A stretch of 47,517 bases of DNA, from the NCBI GenBank assembly GCA_947627955.1, contig CANQXZ010000007.1:1-47517 (forward strand), given 5' to 3'. The position numbers and the translations under genes are program-made. Below, one piece after another: positions 9,121 to 18,244 of this stretch (position 1 is the first letter of the stretch; each line of letters starts with the position of its first letter). The DNA is from an uncultured Clostridia bacterium. GTDB lineage: Bacteria; Bacillota; Clostridia; Christensenellales; Borkfalkiaceae. The notes under the pieces were generated by a model. The model did no database searches, was not told the origin of the DNA, and was given only the letters and a program-made list of their open reading frames with translations.

Positions 9121-9654
9121 TTATTTACCGAAATATCTCTTGAGGAGACCCGCAAAACCCGCGCCGTGACGGGCTTCATCCTTAGCCATTTCGTGAACGG
9201 TGTCGTGAATGGCGTCGTACCCGAGCTGTTTTGCGCGCTTTGCGATGGCGAGCTTGCCCTCGCATGCGCCCGCTTCGGCAGCCGCGCGGAGTTCGAGATT
9301 CTTCTTTGTGGAAGGGGTTACCACTTCGCCCAAAAGTTCGGCGAACTTCGCAGCATGCTCAGCCTCTTCATAGGCATAGCGCTTGAACGCTTCTGCAACT
9401 TCGGGATAGCCCTCGCGCTCTGCCGCCCTCGACATGGCAAGATACATTCCCACTTCGGTGCACTCGCCGCTGAAATGAGCGCGCAGTCCCTCCATTATCT
9501 CCTCGTCCTCGACTACGCCGTCGCCGATAACGTGCTCGCACGCATAGGCGGGCTTTTTGTCCTCTTCGACGGGGACAAACTTCTTTGCCTTGCAGACGGG
9601 GCATACTTCTACGTCGTCTTCTACGATTTCACCGCAAACTACACATCTTTTCAT
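9121..9654 (-). CDS. Rubrerythrin with N-terminal rubredoxin domain (reverse rubrerythrin)
   Basis: 177 aa. A rubredoxin-like iron site comes first (Cys4, Cys7, Cys18, Cys21), followed by a ferritin-like di-iron domain with the carboxylate/His motifs [30 protein letters not shown] and [11 protein letters not shown]. This order is reversed relative to classical rubrerythrin. In anaerobes these cytosolic proteins reduce hydrogen peroxide using reduced rubredoxin or NADH partners. AGGAG is about 10 nt upstream of the ATG. It is a single-gene unit with a near-consensus promoter. It supports an anaerobic host. Confidence 0.94.
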   Translation of the reverse strand: MKRCVVCGEIVEDDVEVCPVCKAKKFVPVEEDKKPAYACEHVIGDGVVEDEEIMEGLRAHFSGECTEVGMYLAMSRAAEREGYPEVAEAFKRYAYEEAEHAAKFAELLGEVVTPSTKKNLELRAAAEAGACEGKLAIAKRAKQLGYDAIHDTVHEMAKDEARHGAGFAGLLKRYFGK

Positions 9655-9692
9655 TTTTATATACTCCTGAATTTAATTTGTTCGTTGAAAAA

Positions 9693-9721
9693 ATTATAGC
9701 ACAACCGAAACCCAATATCAA
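9693..9721 (-). promoter_or_regulatory. Promoter of the rubrerythrin gene
   Basis: TTGATA (9716-9721), 17-bp spacer, TATAAT (9693-9698). Confidence 0.82.
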
Positions 9722-9738
9722 CAAAATTTCGAAATTGT

Positions 9739-10389
9739 TTACGATTTTCCGAAAATGATATTTTGAAGCTCCGCATAGCTGTGCGCGAATGTCTTTGCGC
9801 CGCATTTTATAAGCTCTTCACGCGCCCTGTAACCCCACAGCGCGGACACGCATTCTATGCCCGCCGCGCGCGCCGTCAAAACGTCCGTTTCACCGTCGCC
9901 CACAAAGACGCATTCCTCTTTTTTTACGCCCAGCTTCCCGATTATTGCCAAAGTAGAGGCGGGATCGGGCTTCAAAGGGTAGTACTCTGTCTGACCAAGT
10001 ACTATGTTAAAGGCGAATTTTGACAGAAAACTGCCGTAAACGTTGTCCGTTGCGGGCTGCGGCTTGTTTGTAACTATCGCAAGCGCCATTCCCGCCCTTT
10101 TGAATTTTTGAAGCGCTTCCGCCTCCCCCTCATAGAGAGCGGTGCGCAAGTTGCCGCATTTGGAGAACCTTTCGAGATAGTCTTCCAGCACTTCGGGAAA
10201 GAGGTCGAGCCTCCCTTTTAAAGCCCTTTTTATCAGCTCGGCTGCGCCGTTGCCTATGTATTTTACCGTCTCTGCGGGACTTATCGGGGGGAGTAAAAAC
10301 GCCGAAAGGCTCTCATTTACGGTATGGCATATGTCTGCGGATGTGTCGAGCAACGTGCCGTCGAGATCGAATATTATCGCCTTTACCAT
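9739..10389 (-). CDS. HAD family phosphatase, phosphoglycolate phosphatase-like
   Basis: 216 aa. HAD motif I is FDLDGTLLDT with the nucleophile Asp8 and Asp10. Motif II is IVTNKP, the motif III Lys is in LKPDP, and motif IV is VGDGETDV. The small alpha-helical cap between motifs I and II fits the Gph/PGMB subfamily. The substrate is uncertain; phosphoglycolate or pyrophosphate are usual guesses. It starts one base after the argS stop codon, so it is the second gene of an argS operon. Confidence 0.88.
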   Translation of the reverse strand: MVKAIIFDLDGTLLDTSADICHTVNESLSAFLLPPISPAETVKYIGNGAAELIKRALKGRLDLFPEVLEDYLERFSKCGNLRTALYEGEAEALQKFKRAGMALAIVTNKPQPATDNVYGSFLSKFAFNIVLGQTEYYPLKPDPASTLAIIGKLGVKKEECVFVGDGETDVLTARAAGIECVSALWGYRAREELIKCGAKTFAHSYAELQNIIFGKS

Positions 10390-10390
10390 A

Positions 10391-12070
10391 TCACATCTTC
10401 TCGGGCACGCCTATGCCAAGGAGGGCGAGCGCCGTGGAAAGCACGGTGCGGGTCGCCTTTGTGAGGGCAAGGCGGAATTTTTTGGCGTCCCCCTCCGCCG
10501 TAAGTATCTTGCAGCCGATATAGAATTTATTGTATTTCTGAGCGAGGTCTACCGCATAGCGGGCGACAAACGAGGGCTCGTACTTTTCAGCCGCGTCCTT
10601 TACCGTATCGGGGAACGCGGCGAGCATTTTCAGCACCTCGGACTCCTGCGGGTTGGGGGAATACGCCTCGGGCGGGACGACTTCCTCCTCCGCCTTGGCG
10701 AGCACCGAATTCGCCCGCGCGTATGTGTACTGCACATATACGCTCGTTTCGCCCTCGAAAGAGAGCACTTTGTCGTATGAGAAAACTATGTCCTTTATCT
10801 TGCTGTTATAGAGCGCGCCGAATATCACCGCGCCCACGCCGACAATATTCGCCGTGCGTTCCTTGTCGGCAAGTTCGGGGTTCTTTTCGTCGATGACGGC
10901 GTACGCTTTCTCCACGCACTTTGAGATGACGTCTTCGAGCCAGACCACTTTGCCCTTTCTCGTGGACATTGCGCCGTCTTCGAGGGAGACCATTCCGTAG
11001 GCGACGTGAACAAGGTCCCCCGCCCACTCCTTGCCCATGAGTTCGAGCACCTTGAAGACCTGCCTGAAATGCAGGTTCTGCTGGTATGCCACGACGTACA
11101 GGCATTTATAGAAGTCGTATGTGTTCTTTCTGTATATCGCCGCCGCGAGATCGCGGGTAGCATACAGCGAGGCGCCGTCGGAGCGCAAAATGAGGCAGGG
11201 TGGCATTCCGTACTCCTCCAGATCGACTATCTTTGCGCCCTCGCTGTCTTTGAGCAGTCCCTTTTGGGTCAGCTCGTCTATCACGGGCTGCATCTTGTCG
11301 GTGTAGAACCGCTCGCCCGCATAGCTGTCGAAAGTTATATTCAGCTTTTCGTAGATCCCGCGCACGTACGCGAGGGTGAGGTCTTTGAACCACTCAAAGA
11401 GCTCGTTCGCCTCCCTGTCGCCGCTCTCGATAAGGCGGAAATATTCCCGCGCTTCGCTCTCCATCTCCCCGTCCGCCTCGCTGTTGAAGCGCACGTAGAG
11501 ATCGTTTATGGCGTGTATACCGCCCTTTTGCACCTCTTCCCTGTTACCCCATCTCTTGTACGCCGAGATGAGCTTGCCGAACTGCGTGCCGTAGTCGCCG
11601 AGGTGGTTTATCCCCACGACGTTGTAGCCGAGGAATTTATATATCTTGTAGAGCGCGCCGCCTATCACCGTGGTGGAAAGGTGCCCTATATGGAAGGGCT
11701 TGGCGATATTCACGGAGGAATAATCTATACATACGGTCTTGCCCGCGCCCATTTCCGAGGAACCGTATTTTTCGCCCTCCGACAGTATTCTTTTCAGAAC
11801 GCTGTCCGCAAGACCCGCCTTGTTTACCTTGAAATTGAGGTAGCCGTTGACGGCGTTCACCTCGCAAATCACCCCGTCGGTCGGGAAGGAATTTTTCAAC
11901 TCCTCGGCTATAGCCGCGGGAGGTCTTCTGAATATCCTGGCAAACCTGAAACAGGGCAGCGCATAGTCGCCCATCGCGGGGTCGGGCGGAAGCGCCAGCG
12001 ACGAATAAATTTCCTCGCTGCCGACTCCCTCTATCTTCAATTTGTCTGCAATATGCTGTTTATAGTCCAT
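10391..12070 (-). CDS. argS: Arginine--tRNA ligase
   Basis: 559 aa, the normal length for a class I arginyl-tRNA synthetase. The N-terminal Add-1 domain (about 1-100) is followed by the Rossmann fold with HIGH at 127-130 (KPFHIGHLSTT). The KMSKS loop is replaced by the MSTRKGK form common in ArgRS. The C-terminal anticodon-binding helices include YVQYTYARANSVL. It charges tRNA-Arg in the cytosol. AAAGGA precedes the ATG. The gene is divergent from ychF, with both promoters packed in the 129-bp gap, and is followed by the HAD gene. Confidence 0.97.
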   Translation of the reverse strand: MDYKQHIADKLKIEGVGSEEIYSSLALPPDPAMGDYALPCFRFARIFRRPPAAIAEELKNSFPTDGVICEVNAVNGYLNFKVNKAGLADSVLKRILSEGEKYGSSEMGAGKTVCIDYSSVNIAKPFHIGHLSTTVIGGALYKIYKFLGYNVVGINHLGDYGTQFGKLISAYKRWGNREEVQKGGIHAINDLYVRFNSEADGEMESEAREYFRLIESGDREANELFEWFKDLTLAYVRGIYEKLNITFDSYAGERFYTDKMQPVIDELTQKGLLKDSEGAKIVDLEEYGMPPCLILRSDGASLYATRDLAAAIYRKNTYDFYKCLYVVAYQQNLHFRQVFKVLELMGKEWAGDLVHVAYGMVSLEDGAMSTRKGKVVWLEDVISKCVEKAYAVIDEKNPELADKERTANIVGVGAVIFGALYNSKIKDIVFSYDKVLSFEGETSVYVQYTYARANSVLAKAEEEVVPPEAYSPNPQESEVLKMLAAFPDTVKDAAEKYEPSFVARYAVDLAQKYNKFYIGCKILTAEGDAKKFRLALTKATRTVLSTALALLGIGVPEKM

Positions 12071-12092
12071 TACCGTTTCCTTTTACCGCTTT

Positions 12093-12121
12093 ATTTTAAC
12101 ACACGCGGAAATTTTTGGCAA
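12093..12121 (-). promoter_or_regulatory. Promoter of argS and the HAD gene
   Basis: TTGCCA (12116-12121), 17-bp spacer, TAAAAT (12093-12098). No T-box-like leader fits in the short space before the ATG. Confidence 0.75.
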
Positions 12122-12138
12122 GTAAGACGTAATTCGTT

Positions 12139-12167
12139 TTGATTTTTTGTGTATTTTATATTATAAT
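12139..12167 (+). promoter_or_regulatory. Promoter of ychF
   Basis: TTGATT, 17-bp spacer, TATAAT, divergent from the argS promoter 17 bp away. Confidence 0.78.
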
Positions 12168-12199
12168 TTGGTTGAACGAACTTAAAAGGACGCAGTAAC

Positions 12200-13300
12200 A
12201 TGAAATTAGGCGTAGTAGGGCTTCCCAACGTGGGGAAGTCGACTCTCTTCAACGCGATAACGCACGCGGGCGCGGAAGCCGCGAACTATCCTTTCTGCAC
12301 GATAGAGCCCAACGTCGGCGTAGTGGCAGTCCCCGACGAGCGGCTCGATCTGCTCGCAAAACTGTATTCGAGCAAAAAGGTCACCCCCGCCATCGTCGAA
12401 TTCGTGGATATAGCGGGGCTCGTGAAAGGGGCTTCCAAGGGCGAGGGGCTGGGCAATAAGTTTCTCTCCAACATCCGCGAATGCGACGCCATTGTGCACG
12501 TGGTGCGTTGCTTCGAGGACTCCAACATAACGCACGTCAGCAACAGGATAGACCCGACGGACGACATAAAGACCATAACCCTCGAACTCATTCTGGCGGA
12601 CATAGAAGCCGTGGATAAGCGCATGGACAGGATACGCAACGTCGCGCGCGGGAGCTCCAACAAGGAAGCCGCCGCCGAGTACGCGCTGTTGGAGAGGCTT
12701 GAACGGTTTTTGGGCGGGGAAAAGCCCGCGAGGCTCTTCGAATGCACGGACGAGGAAAAGCCCTTCGTAGACAATCTGTTCCTGCTCACGGCAAAGCCCG
12801 TCATATACGCCGCGAACATCTCCGAATTCGACATGGGAAAGCCCGAAGACGACATCCCGTTCGTCGCAGAGGTAAAAAAATACGCCCAAAGCGAGGGCAG
12901 CGAAGTGCTCGTCATCTGCGCAAAGACGGAAGAGGAACTCTCCGCGATGGCGCCCGAGGACGCGCAGATGTTCCTCGAAGAGCTCGGGCTGGAAGAGAGC
13001 GGGCTCAACAGGCTGATAAAAAAGAGCTACTCCCTTTTGGGGCTCATATCCTTCCTCACCGCAGGCGAAAAGGAGACGAGGGCGTGGACGATAGTCAAAG
13101 GCACAAAGGCGCCACAGGCGGCGGGAAAGATACACACCGACTTCGAAAAGGGATTTATCCGCGCCGAGATATGCGATTATAAGACGCTTTTGGAATGCGG
13201 CGGGCTGACGGGGGCGCGCGAAAAGGGTAAAGTGCGCTCCGAGGGCAAAGACTATGTGATAAAGGACGGCGACGTCGTCCTCTTCCGCTTCAACGTATAA
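12200..13300 (+). CDS. ychF: Redox-regulated ATPase YchF (Obg-like)
   Basis: 366 aa, full length. The P-loop GLPNVGKST is at residues 7-15. Switch region FVDIAGLVKGASKGEGLGN and the specificity segment near ANISEFD follow, with a coiled region and the C-terminal TGS domain (TAGEKETRAWTIVKGTKAPQAAG, then IHTDFEKGFIRAE). YchF is an ATP-preferring member of the Obg family that associates with ribosomes and stress responses. AAAGGA precedes the ATG. It is a single-gene unit with a clear terminator. Confidence 0.97.
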   Translation: MKLGVVGLPNVGKSTLFNAITHAGAEAANYPFCTIEPNVGVVAVPDERLDLLAKLYSSKKVTPAIVEFVDIAGLVKGASKGEGLGNKFLSNIRECDAIVHVVRCFEDSNITHVSNRIDPTDDIKTITLELILADIEAVDKRMDRIRNVARGSSNKEAAAEYALLERLERFLGGEKPARLFECTDEEKPFVDNLFLLTAKPVIYAANISEFDMGKPEDDIPFVAEVKKYAQSEGSEVLVICAKTEEELSAMAPEDAQMFLEELGLEESGLNRLIKKSYSLLGLISFLTAGEKETRAWTIVKGTKAPQAAGKIHTDFEKGFIRAEICDYKTLLECGGLTGAREKGKVRSEGKDYVIKDGDVVLFRFNV

Positions 13301-13302
13301 AA

Positions 13303-13337
13303 GCGAGCTCCCCCGATCTGTTTCGGGGGACTTTTTA
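13303..13337 (+). terminator. Terminator of ychF
   Basis: TCCCCCGA/TCGGGGGA stem followed by CTTTTT. Confidence 0.82.
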
Positions 13338-13380
13338 CGCCGAATTCCAGAAATTTGAGATAAATTCCAAGTTTCGGGGC

Positions 13381-13408
13381 TTGTATATTTGTCCGCGTTT
13401 GTTAGAAT
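13381..13408 (+). promoter_or_regulatory. Promoter of the membrane XRE regulator
   Basis: TTGTAT, 16-bp spacer, TAGAAT, with an AGGAGG site shortly after. Confidence 0.6.
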
Positions 13409-13426
13409 AACCGTAGGAGGCAGAAA

Positions 13427-14728
13427 ATGAAACAACCTATCGGAGAATTTTTGGCGACTTTAAGGAAAGCCAACGGATACACCCAGCAGGAGATCGCGGA
13501 TAAACTCGGCTTATCCAACAAGACCGTATCGGCATGGGAACGCGGAACGGTCATGCCAGACGTGCTGCTACTGCCCGCGCTCGCGGAGTTATACGGCGTG
13601 ACCACGGATGAGATCCTCGCAGGCGAGAGAAAGTCGGAGCGCGGAGCCGTCTCTGCGCGGATGTCGGAAAAATCGGAGACAAAACTTTTAAAACTCAAAC
13701 TCGGGAAATTTACCACGCAGGCGTTCATAATCGCGGGCGTGTTCCTCGTGGGCGCGATACTTTTTTACGTCGGCTCCTATCTCAACCTCGTGACCATAAT
13801 GTGGTCGGGCTGGAGATGGTGGCTTTTGCTCCTCTATCTGGGGCTTGCGGCGGCAATAGTGTCCTTAGCGACGCTCCTCGCCCTGTTTTCGGCCGCGATA
13901 AACTCAGCCGACGGCGACGCGGAAAAATTCCCCGCATTCGCCATACTGCTGTACCGCAGGCTCACGGCGTTCGGCTATTTTGCAGCCGCCGTACTGTTTC
14001 TGTTCGCGGTGATAAGCATATTCCTCGCGCTCATACTGACGCCGATCTATGCGGCGGTGGCGCTCGCGGTGTTTTTACTGTGTCTTTTTGCCAACGACCG
14101 CGCGCAGAGGAAATGGAACGGCGAAACCAACGCCGGGCGGAGAAAGCGCAACTTAAAGCTCTACCTGAAAGTCGCGCTGTTCGGGCTCATTCCCTTAGCC
14201 GTGGCGATAGCCGCCGTCCCGCCGTTCTTCTTTTTTAACGTTAAAACCGCGGACCGCACGGTTTACTCCGCAGACATCGCTTCGTTCACTGCGCACATGG
14301 AATCTGTGGAAACGGACGGCAAAAAATACGAGATCCCACTCTCCCAACTCGCAAAATCGAGCGACGAGGGCGTGGAATACGAATACGGCGACGGCGTAAA
14401 ATACACCTTTAACGCTGACGCGTGCACCGTGAAGATAGGCTTGCGCACTTACAGCGCCCCTCTGCTTACGGCGGCGGACGGGTTTTCCGTTTACAATCTG
14501 AGATACTGCGCCGTGCCCGAATATCCCACATATAACGGCGGCACGGCTTATCAATACGTGCGCTATGAATTGCGCTCGGACGGGAACACCGTTTCATACT
14601 GCCGCATAACGGAGGTGAATTTCGGCATGACCGCCGTCGCGTGCGGCACGGCGATAATTGCGGCGGACGTAATAGCCTGCTTCGTGATAGCTGCGGTAAA
14701 GCGCGAAAAAACAGAGATATCGCTGTAA
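13427..14728 (+). CDS. XRE-type DNA-binding protein fused to a multi-pass membrane domain
   Basis: 433 aa. Residues about 5-65 form a Cro/CI-type helix-turn-helix (LRKANGYTQQEIADKLGLS, then VSAWERG and LYGVTTDEIL). After a basic linker come about six hydrophobic segments (around 95-245 and 250-275), a mostly extracytoplasmic stretch (about 275-400) and a final membrane helix near the C-terminus. A DNA-binding domain held at the membrane suggests direct coupling of an outside signal to transcription; the signal and targets are unknown. AGGAGG gives a strong start. It is a single gene, without the transport gene that often accompanies such regulators. Confidence 0.85.
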   Translation: MKQPIGEFLATLRKANGYTQQEIADKLGLSNKTVSAWERGTVMPDVLLLPALAELYGVTTDEILAGERKSERGAVSARMSEKSETKLLKLKLGKFTTQAFIIAGVFLVGAILFYVGSYLNLVTIMWSGWRWWLLLLYLGLAAAIVSLATLLALFSAAINSADGDAEKFPAFAILLYRRLTAFGYFAAAVLFLFAVISIFLALILTPIYAAVALAVFLLCLFANDRAQRKWNGETNAGRRKRNLKLYLKVALFGLIPLAVAIAAVPPFFFFNVKTADRTVYSADIASFTAHMESVETDGKKYEIPLSQLAKSSDEGVEYEYGDGVKYTFNADACTVKIGLRTYSAPLLTAADGFSVYNLRYCAVPEYPTYNGGTAYQYVRYELRSDGNTVSYCRITEVNFGMTAVACGTAIIAADVIACFVIAAVKREKTEISL

Positions 14729-14744
14729 TAAGAAAGGCGCGATA

Positions 14745-14778
14745 AGCCCGCCGACGGGACCCGTCGGCGGGCTTTTCT
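14745..14778 (+). terminator. Terminator of the membrane XRE regulator
   Basis: AGCCCGCCGACGGG/CCCGTCGGCGGGCT stem followed by TTTT. Confidence 0.85.
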
Positions 14779-15019
14779 GCTTCCCGCAAGATAATTCAAT
14801 TTTCCCCTATCCCGCCCTTTGTCCAAAAGTCAGCGTCCGGTAATGACAATACCCTATAAAAGAATTCACATGTGCGCTGTCCGAGCGTAACGATAATGCG
14901 TTTTAACGCGAAGCCTGCTCTTAGGCGTTGAAATCCCAAATTTCAAGTTTGATTTGCGGCTCAGGCAGCCGCCGCCCGACGCTCGCCCTCTATGGACATA
15001 ACCGTATTATTTTGCGGGA
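14779..15019. other. Intergenic stretch with no recognisable content
   Basis: About 240 bp. Reading both strands I see no ribosome-site-supported ORF, no tRNA and no strong hairpin. It may be decayed DNA beyond the 3' end of the DIP1984 gene. Confidence 0.5.
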
Positions 15020-15472
15020 TCAGACGAGGTCGTACTGCCAATTGCTCTGCTGCAACAGATTGTCGAGCTCGCGATACTGCTTTGACATGCCGTCTATCTC
15101 TTTCTGCCACTCCGAAACCTTTACGGTGGGCAATATCTTTATCTCCGTGCCCCTCGCGCGGTCGGAAGCCTGGCTCGCCGCGACGACCATGTCCTTATAC
15201 GCCTGTATCTTGACTGCGAGCGCGTCCTTTTGGGCGATTATCTCCGTCAGAGTTCTGCCGCCCGCCTTTGTGGCGCAATTGGTGTGGTTTATACGCGCGG
15301 TCAAAAACGCCAACCTCTCCACGCAAGCGTCCAATGAACGTTTGAGTTCCGCGGGGTCCTCCGCCGCATTCTCGCCGTCCTGCACGAGCGCGTTCGCCTG
15401 CAAGCGTATGGAGAGCTGGCGGATAGTGCGGTTCAGATCCGCCCTTTCCTGCAATGCTTCGGCAAGTTTCAT
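15020..15472 (-). CDS. DIP1984 family protein (septicolysin-like helical protein)
   Basis: 150 aa, predicted almost entirely helical (coiled-coil-like heptads: MKLAEALQERADLNRTIRQL, then RLAFLTARINHTN, and EWQKEIDGMSKQYRELDNLLQ at the end). INHTN followed by TLTEIIAQKDAL is typical of the DIP1984 family. Its function is unknown. AGGGAGG makes a strong ribosome site. It lies 66 bp downstream of gap past a terminator; no separate promoter is obvious, so it may depend on read-through. Confidence 0.85.
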   Translation of the reverse strand: MKLAEALQERADLNRTIRQLSIRLQANALVQDGENAAEDPAELKRSLDACVERLAFLTARINHTNCATKAGGRTLTEIIAQKDALAVKIQAYKDMVVAASQASDRARGTEIKILPTVKVSEWQKEIDGMSKQYRELDNLLQQSNWQYDLV

Positions 15473-15494
15473 ATCTTCCTCCCTTAATAAAATT

Positions 15495-15526
15495 AAAATA
15501 AAAGCCCGAGACTCGCCCGGGCTTTA
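15495..15526 (-). terminator. Terminator of gap
   Basis: AAAGCCCG/CGGGCTTTT stem around GGCGAGTCT, followed by TTTTATTTT on the leftward strand. Confidence 0.78.
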
Positions 15527-15538
15527 AATGCGTTTCGC

Positions 15539-16555
15539 TTATTTGAGTTCCGCAAAGTACTTGATGGTCCTGACCATCTGCGAGGTGTAGGAATTCTCGT
15601 TGTCGTACCATGCAACGACCTTTACGAGGGTGTTGCCGTCGCCCAAAGGCATACACTTGGTCTGGGTCGCGTCAAACAGAGAGCCGTAGGTCATACCGAT
15701 TATGTCGCTCGAAACGAGTTCCTCTTCGGTGTAGCCGTAGGAAGCGGAAGCCGCCGCCCTCATGGCGTTGTTTACAGCCTGCGCGTCTACCTCGCCCTCG
15801 CATACCGCGATGAGCTGGGTGAGCGAACCTGTGGGAACGGGAACGCGCTGGGCGCAGCCGTCAAGCACGCCGTTGAGCTCGGGAATAACGAGCCCTATCG
15901 CCTTTGCGGCGCCCGTGGAGTTGGGCACGATGTTTACGGCAGCCGCCCTTGCCCTTCTCAGATCGCCCTTTCTGTGGGGTCCGTCGAGGAGCATCTGGTC
16001 GCCCGTGTAGGCGTGAATCGTGGTCATGTAGCCCTTCTTGATCTTGCAGAGCTTGTTGAGGGTGTCAGCCATGGGCGCAAGGCAGTTGGTCGTGCAGCTT
16101 GCGGCGGAGATGACCGTGTCGCTCGGCTTCAGAGTGTTTTCGTTTACGCTGAAAACGATGGTGGGCAAATCGTTGCCTGCGGGTGCGGAGATGACGACCT
16201 TTTTGGCGCCCGCTTTGATGTGGGCGGACGACTTCTCTTTGGAGCAGTAGAAGCCCGTGCATTCCAGAACGACGTCTACGTCAAGCTCGCCCCAAGGGAG
16301 ATTTACCGCGTCCTTTTCGGCATATATTTTGATAGTCTGCCCGTTTACGGTGATGCTGTCCTCCCCCGCTATGACGGAATCGGCATACTTATATCTGCCC
16401 TGTGCCGAATCGTACTTTAAAAGATGCGCAAGCATTTTAGGGCTCGTAAGGTCGTTGATCGCCACTATCTCGTAGCCATCCGCCTCGAACATCTGCCTGA
16501 ACGCGAGACGGCCGATACGACCGAAACCGTTGATTGCAACTTTTACGTTTGCCAT
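15539..16555 (-). CDS. gap: Glyceraldehyde-3-phosphate dehydrogenase, type I
   Basis: 338 aa, full length. NAD-binding GFGRIGR sits at residues 10-16, the NAD-selecting Asp35 in VAINDL, and the catalytic Cys154 in [24 protein letters not shown] lies near the C-terminus. It oxidises glyceraldehyde 3-phosphate with phosphate and NAD in glycolysis. GGAGG is 11 nt before the ATG. It is divergent from fba, another glycolytic gene, across a 271-bp AT-rich gap with a promoter for each. Confidence 0.98.
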   Translation of the reverse strand: MANVKVAINGFGRIGRLAFRQMFEADGYEIVAINDLTSPKMLAHLLKYDSAQGRYKYADSVIAGEDSITVNGQTIKIYAEKDAVNLPWGELDVDVVLECTGFYCSKEKSSAHIKAGAKKVVISAPAGNDLPTIVFSVNENTLKPSDTVISAASCTTNCLAPMADTLNKLCKIKKGYMTTIHAYTGDQMLLDGPHRKGDLRRARAAAVNIVPNSTGAAKAIGLVIPELNGVLDGCAQRVPVPTGSLTQLIAVCEGEVDAQAVNNAMRAAASASYGYTEEELVSSDIIGMTYGSLFDATQTKCMPLGDGNTLVKVVAWYDNENSYTSQMVRTIKYFAELK

Positions 16556-16596
16556 AAGAATAATTTCCTCCGAGTTTTATATTCTATTCGCTAATC

Positions 16597-16625
16597 ATTA
16601 TAGCAAAATAATTTTTTTAAGTCAA
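16597..16625 (-). promoter_or_regulatory. Promoter of gap
   Basis: TTGACT (16620-16625), 17-bp spacer, TATAAT (16597-16602): close to consensus. Confidence 0.85.
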
Positions 16626-16746
16626 CAGAATTTGATTATTTTGCCGCGCCAACTTGTCTTTCGCGCGCTACAATTAAATTATAACCGCGCAAACCGCCTT
16701 TGAAAAGCATTTTGCCGATATTTATAAAATATTTTTGCAAATGCAC

Positions 16747-16775
16747 TTGAAAAATCGCAAGTTTTCCTTTATACT
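16747..16775 (+). promoter_or_regulatory. Promoter of fba
   Basis: TTGAAA, 17-bp spacer, TATACT; the ATG is about 45 nt downstream of the expected start. Confidence 0.75.
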
Positions 16776-16826
16776 TAAATAAGGTAAATCTTACCGCAAT
16801 ATCAAATGTATGATTCGGAGGTTTTT

Positions 16827-17693
16827 ATGGCTTTGGTTTCGGCAAAGGAAATGCTGGAAAAGGCAAGAGACGGCAAATATGCCGTAGGACAATTCAACAT
16901 CAACAATCTCGAATGGACTAAATCCATTCTGCAAACGGCGGAAGAACTCAGATCCCCCGTTATTCTCGGCGTTTCCGAGGGCGCAGGCAAGTACATGACG
17001 GGGTTCAAGACCGTCGCGGCTATGGTAAAAGCAATGACGGAGTGCCTCGGCATCACCGTTCCCGTAGCGCTCCATCTCGACCACGGCACGTACGAGGGCT
17101 GCTATAAGTGCATAGACGCGGGCTTCTCCTCCATCATGTTCGACGGCTCGCACTTCCCCATCGCGGAAAACGTTGAAAAGACGAAGGAACTCGTCGCCGT
17201 GTGCAACCATCTGGGGCTCAGCCTCGAAGCCGAAGTCGGCGCGATAGGCGGCGAAGAGGACGGCGTTATAGGTAAGGGCGAATGCGCCGATCCCGAAGAG
17301 TGCAAAAAGATAGCCGACCTCGGCGTCACGATGCTCGCGGCGGGCATAGGCAACATTCACGGCAAGTATCCCGCAGATTGGCCCGGGCTCAGCTTCGAAA
17401 CGCTTGCCGCGGTAAAGGCGAAAGTCGGCAACATGCCCCTCGTACTGCACGGCGGTACGGGCATACCCACCGATATGATAAAGAAAGCCATCTCCCTCGG
17501 CGTTGCGAAGATAAACGTAAACACCGAGTGCCAGCTCGCTTTCCAGGCGGCTACGAGAAAGTATGTGGAAGAGGGTAAAGACCTCGTAGGCAAGGGCTTC
17601 GACCCCAGAAAACTGCTCGCGCCCGGCGCGCAAGCCATTAAGGACACCGTCAAGGAAAAGATGGAGATATTCGGCTCCGTCGGCAAGGCGTAA
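16827..17693 (+). CDS. fba: Class II fructose-bisphosphate aldolase
   Basis: 288 aa, typical for the shorter class II enzyme. It splits fructose 1,6-bisphosphate with a zinc ion. Visible: LHLDHG with catalytic Asp85 and zinc ligand His86, the DGSHFP segment, EVGAIGGEEDG, a GNIHGKYP zinc/phosphate loop, LHGGTGIP and INVNTECQ. I take the ATG at 16827, which has GGAGG 6 nt upstream; an ATG seven codons earlier has none. It is divergent from gap. Confidence 0.97.
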   Translation: MALVSAKEMLEKARDGKYAVGQFNINNLEWTKSILQTAEELRSPVILGVSEGAGKYMTGFKTVAAMVKAMTECLGITVPVALHLDHGTYEGCYKCIDAGFSSIMFDGSHFPIAENVEKTKELVAVCNHLGLSLEAEVGAIGGEEDGVIGKGECADPEECKKIADLGVTMLAAGIGNIHGKYPADWPGLSFETLAAVKAKVGNMPLVLHGGTGIPTDMIKKAISLGVAKINVNTECQLAFQAATRKYVEEGKDLVGKGFDPRKLLAPGAQAIKDTVKEKMEIFGSVGKA

Positions 17694-17734
17694 TTCAATA
17701 AATAATATCCCCCGCCGCGGCATTTTAAAGCGCA

Positions 17735-17770
17735 ACCGCCTTTAAAAGCCCCGAGGCGGGGTTATTTTTT
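17735..17770 (+). terminator. Terminator of fba
   Basis: CCGCCT/AGGCGG stem and nested CCCC/GGGG, followed by TTATTTTTT. Confidence 0.65.
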
Positions 17771-17796
17771 GCCGCGTTTTGCGCATACTCCGTTTT

Positions 17797-18213
17797 ATGA
17801 AACGCAAAATACTTTTTCCCGCGGCAATGTTGCTGTGCCTTCTTCTCACTCTCTGTTCCGCCTGCTCCGCCGCAGGCTCCTCTTCGATAAAGGACGTCAC
17901 GCGCCCCTATATCGCGCAGTACGAGTGCGTGGAAGCCAGATACGGGGACGCCGACCTGCTCAAAAATTACGACTATATACGCATAATCCTCACGGACAAG
18001 GAAAATATGGAACTCGACTACAAGCCGAAAGGCGAAGAGCGCAAGGTGTTCAGGGGCAGATACTCCCTCGACCTCTCCACCCGTGAGTTGAGCGGCGAGA
18101 TAGGCGTGCTCGGGTTTAAATACCGCGAAAAGGTGAAGATCGAAAACGGAAGTTTTACCATAACCAAACCGCTCGGCGAGAGGCAGTTCACGGCTAAATT
18201 TCGCGCACAATGA
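17797..18213 (+). CDS. Small lipoprotein, unknown function
   Basis: 138 aa from the ATG at 17797. MKRKILFPAAMLLCLLLTLC is a lipoprotein-type signal with a Cys in CSAC as the likely acylation site. The mature part has alternating charged and aromatic residues (YIRIILTDKENMELDY, VFRGRYSLDLSTRELSG) suggestive of a small beta-sheet domain. The ribosome site is poor and a TTG six codons upstream is also possible. It follows fba after a terminator. It probably sits on the outer face of the membrane; no family recognised. Confidence 0.7.
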   Translation: MKRKILFPAAMLLCLLLTLCSACSAAGSSSIKDVTRPYIAQYECVEARYGDADLLKNYDYIRIILTDKENMELDYKPKGEERKVFRGRYSLDLSTRELSGEIGVLGFKYREKVKIENGSFTITKPLGERQFTAKFRAQ

Positions 18214-18244
18214 AAATGGCGCGGGATTTAGCCGCGCCGCGCCT

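Noticed and set aside
11971-12121. T-box leader for argS
   Set aside because: Only about 20 nt separate the predicted transcription start from the ATG; no T-box elements are seen.
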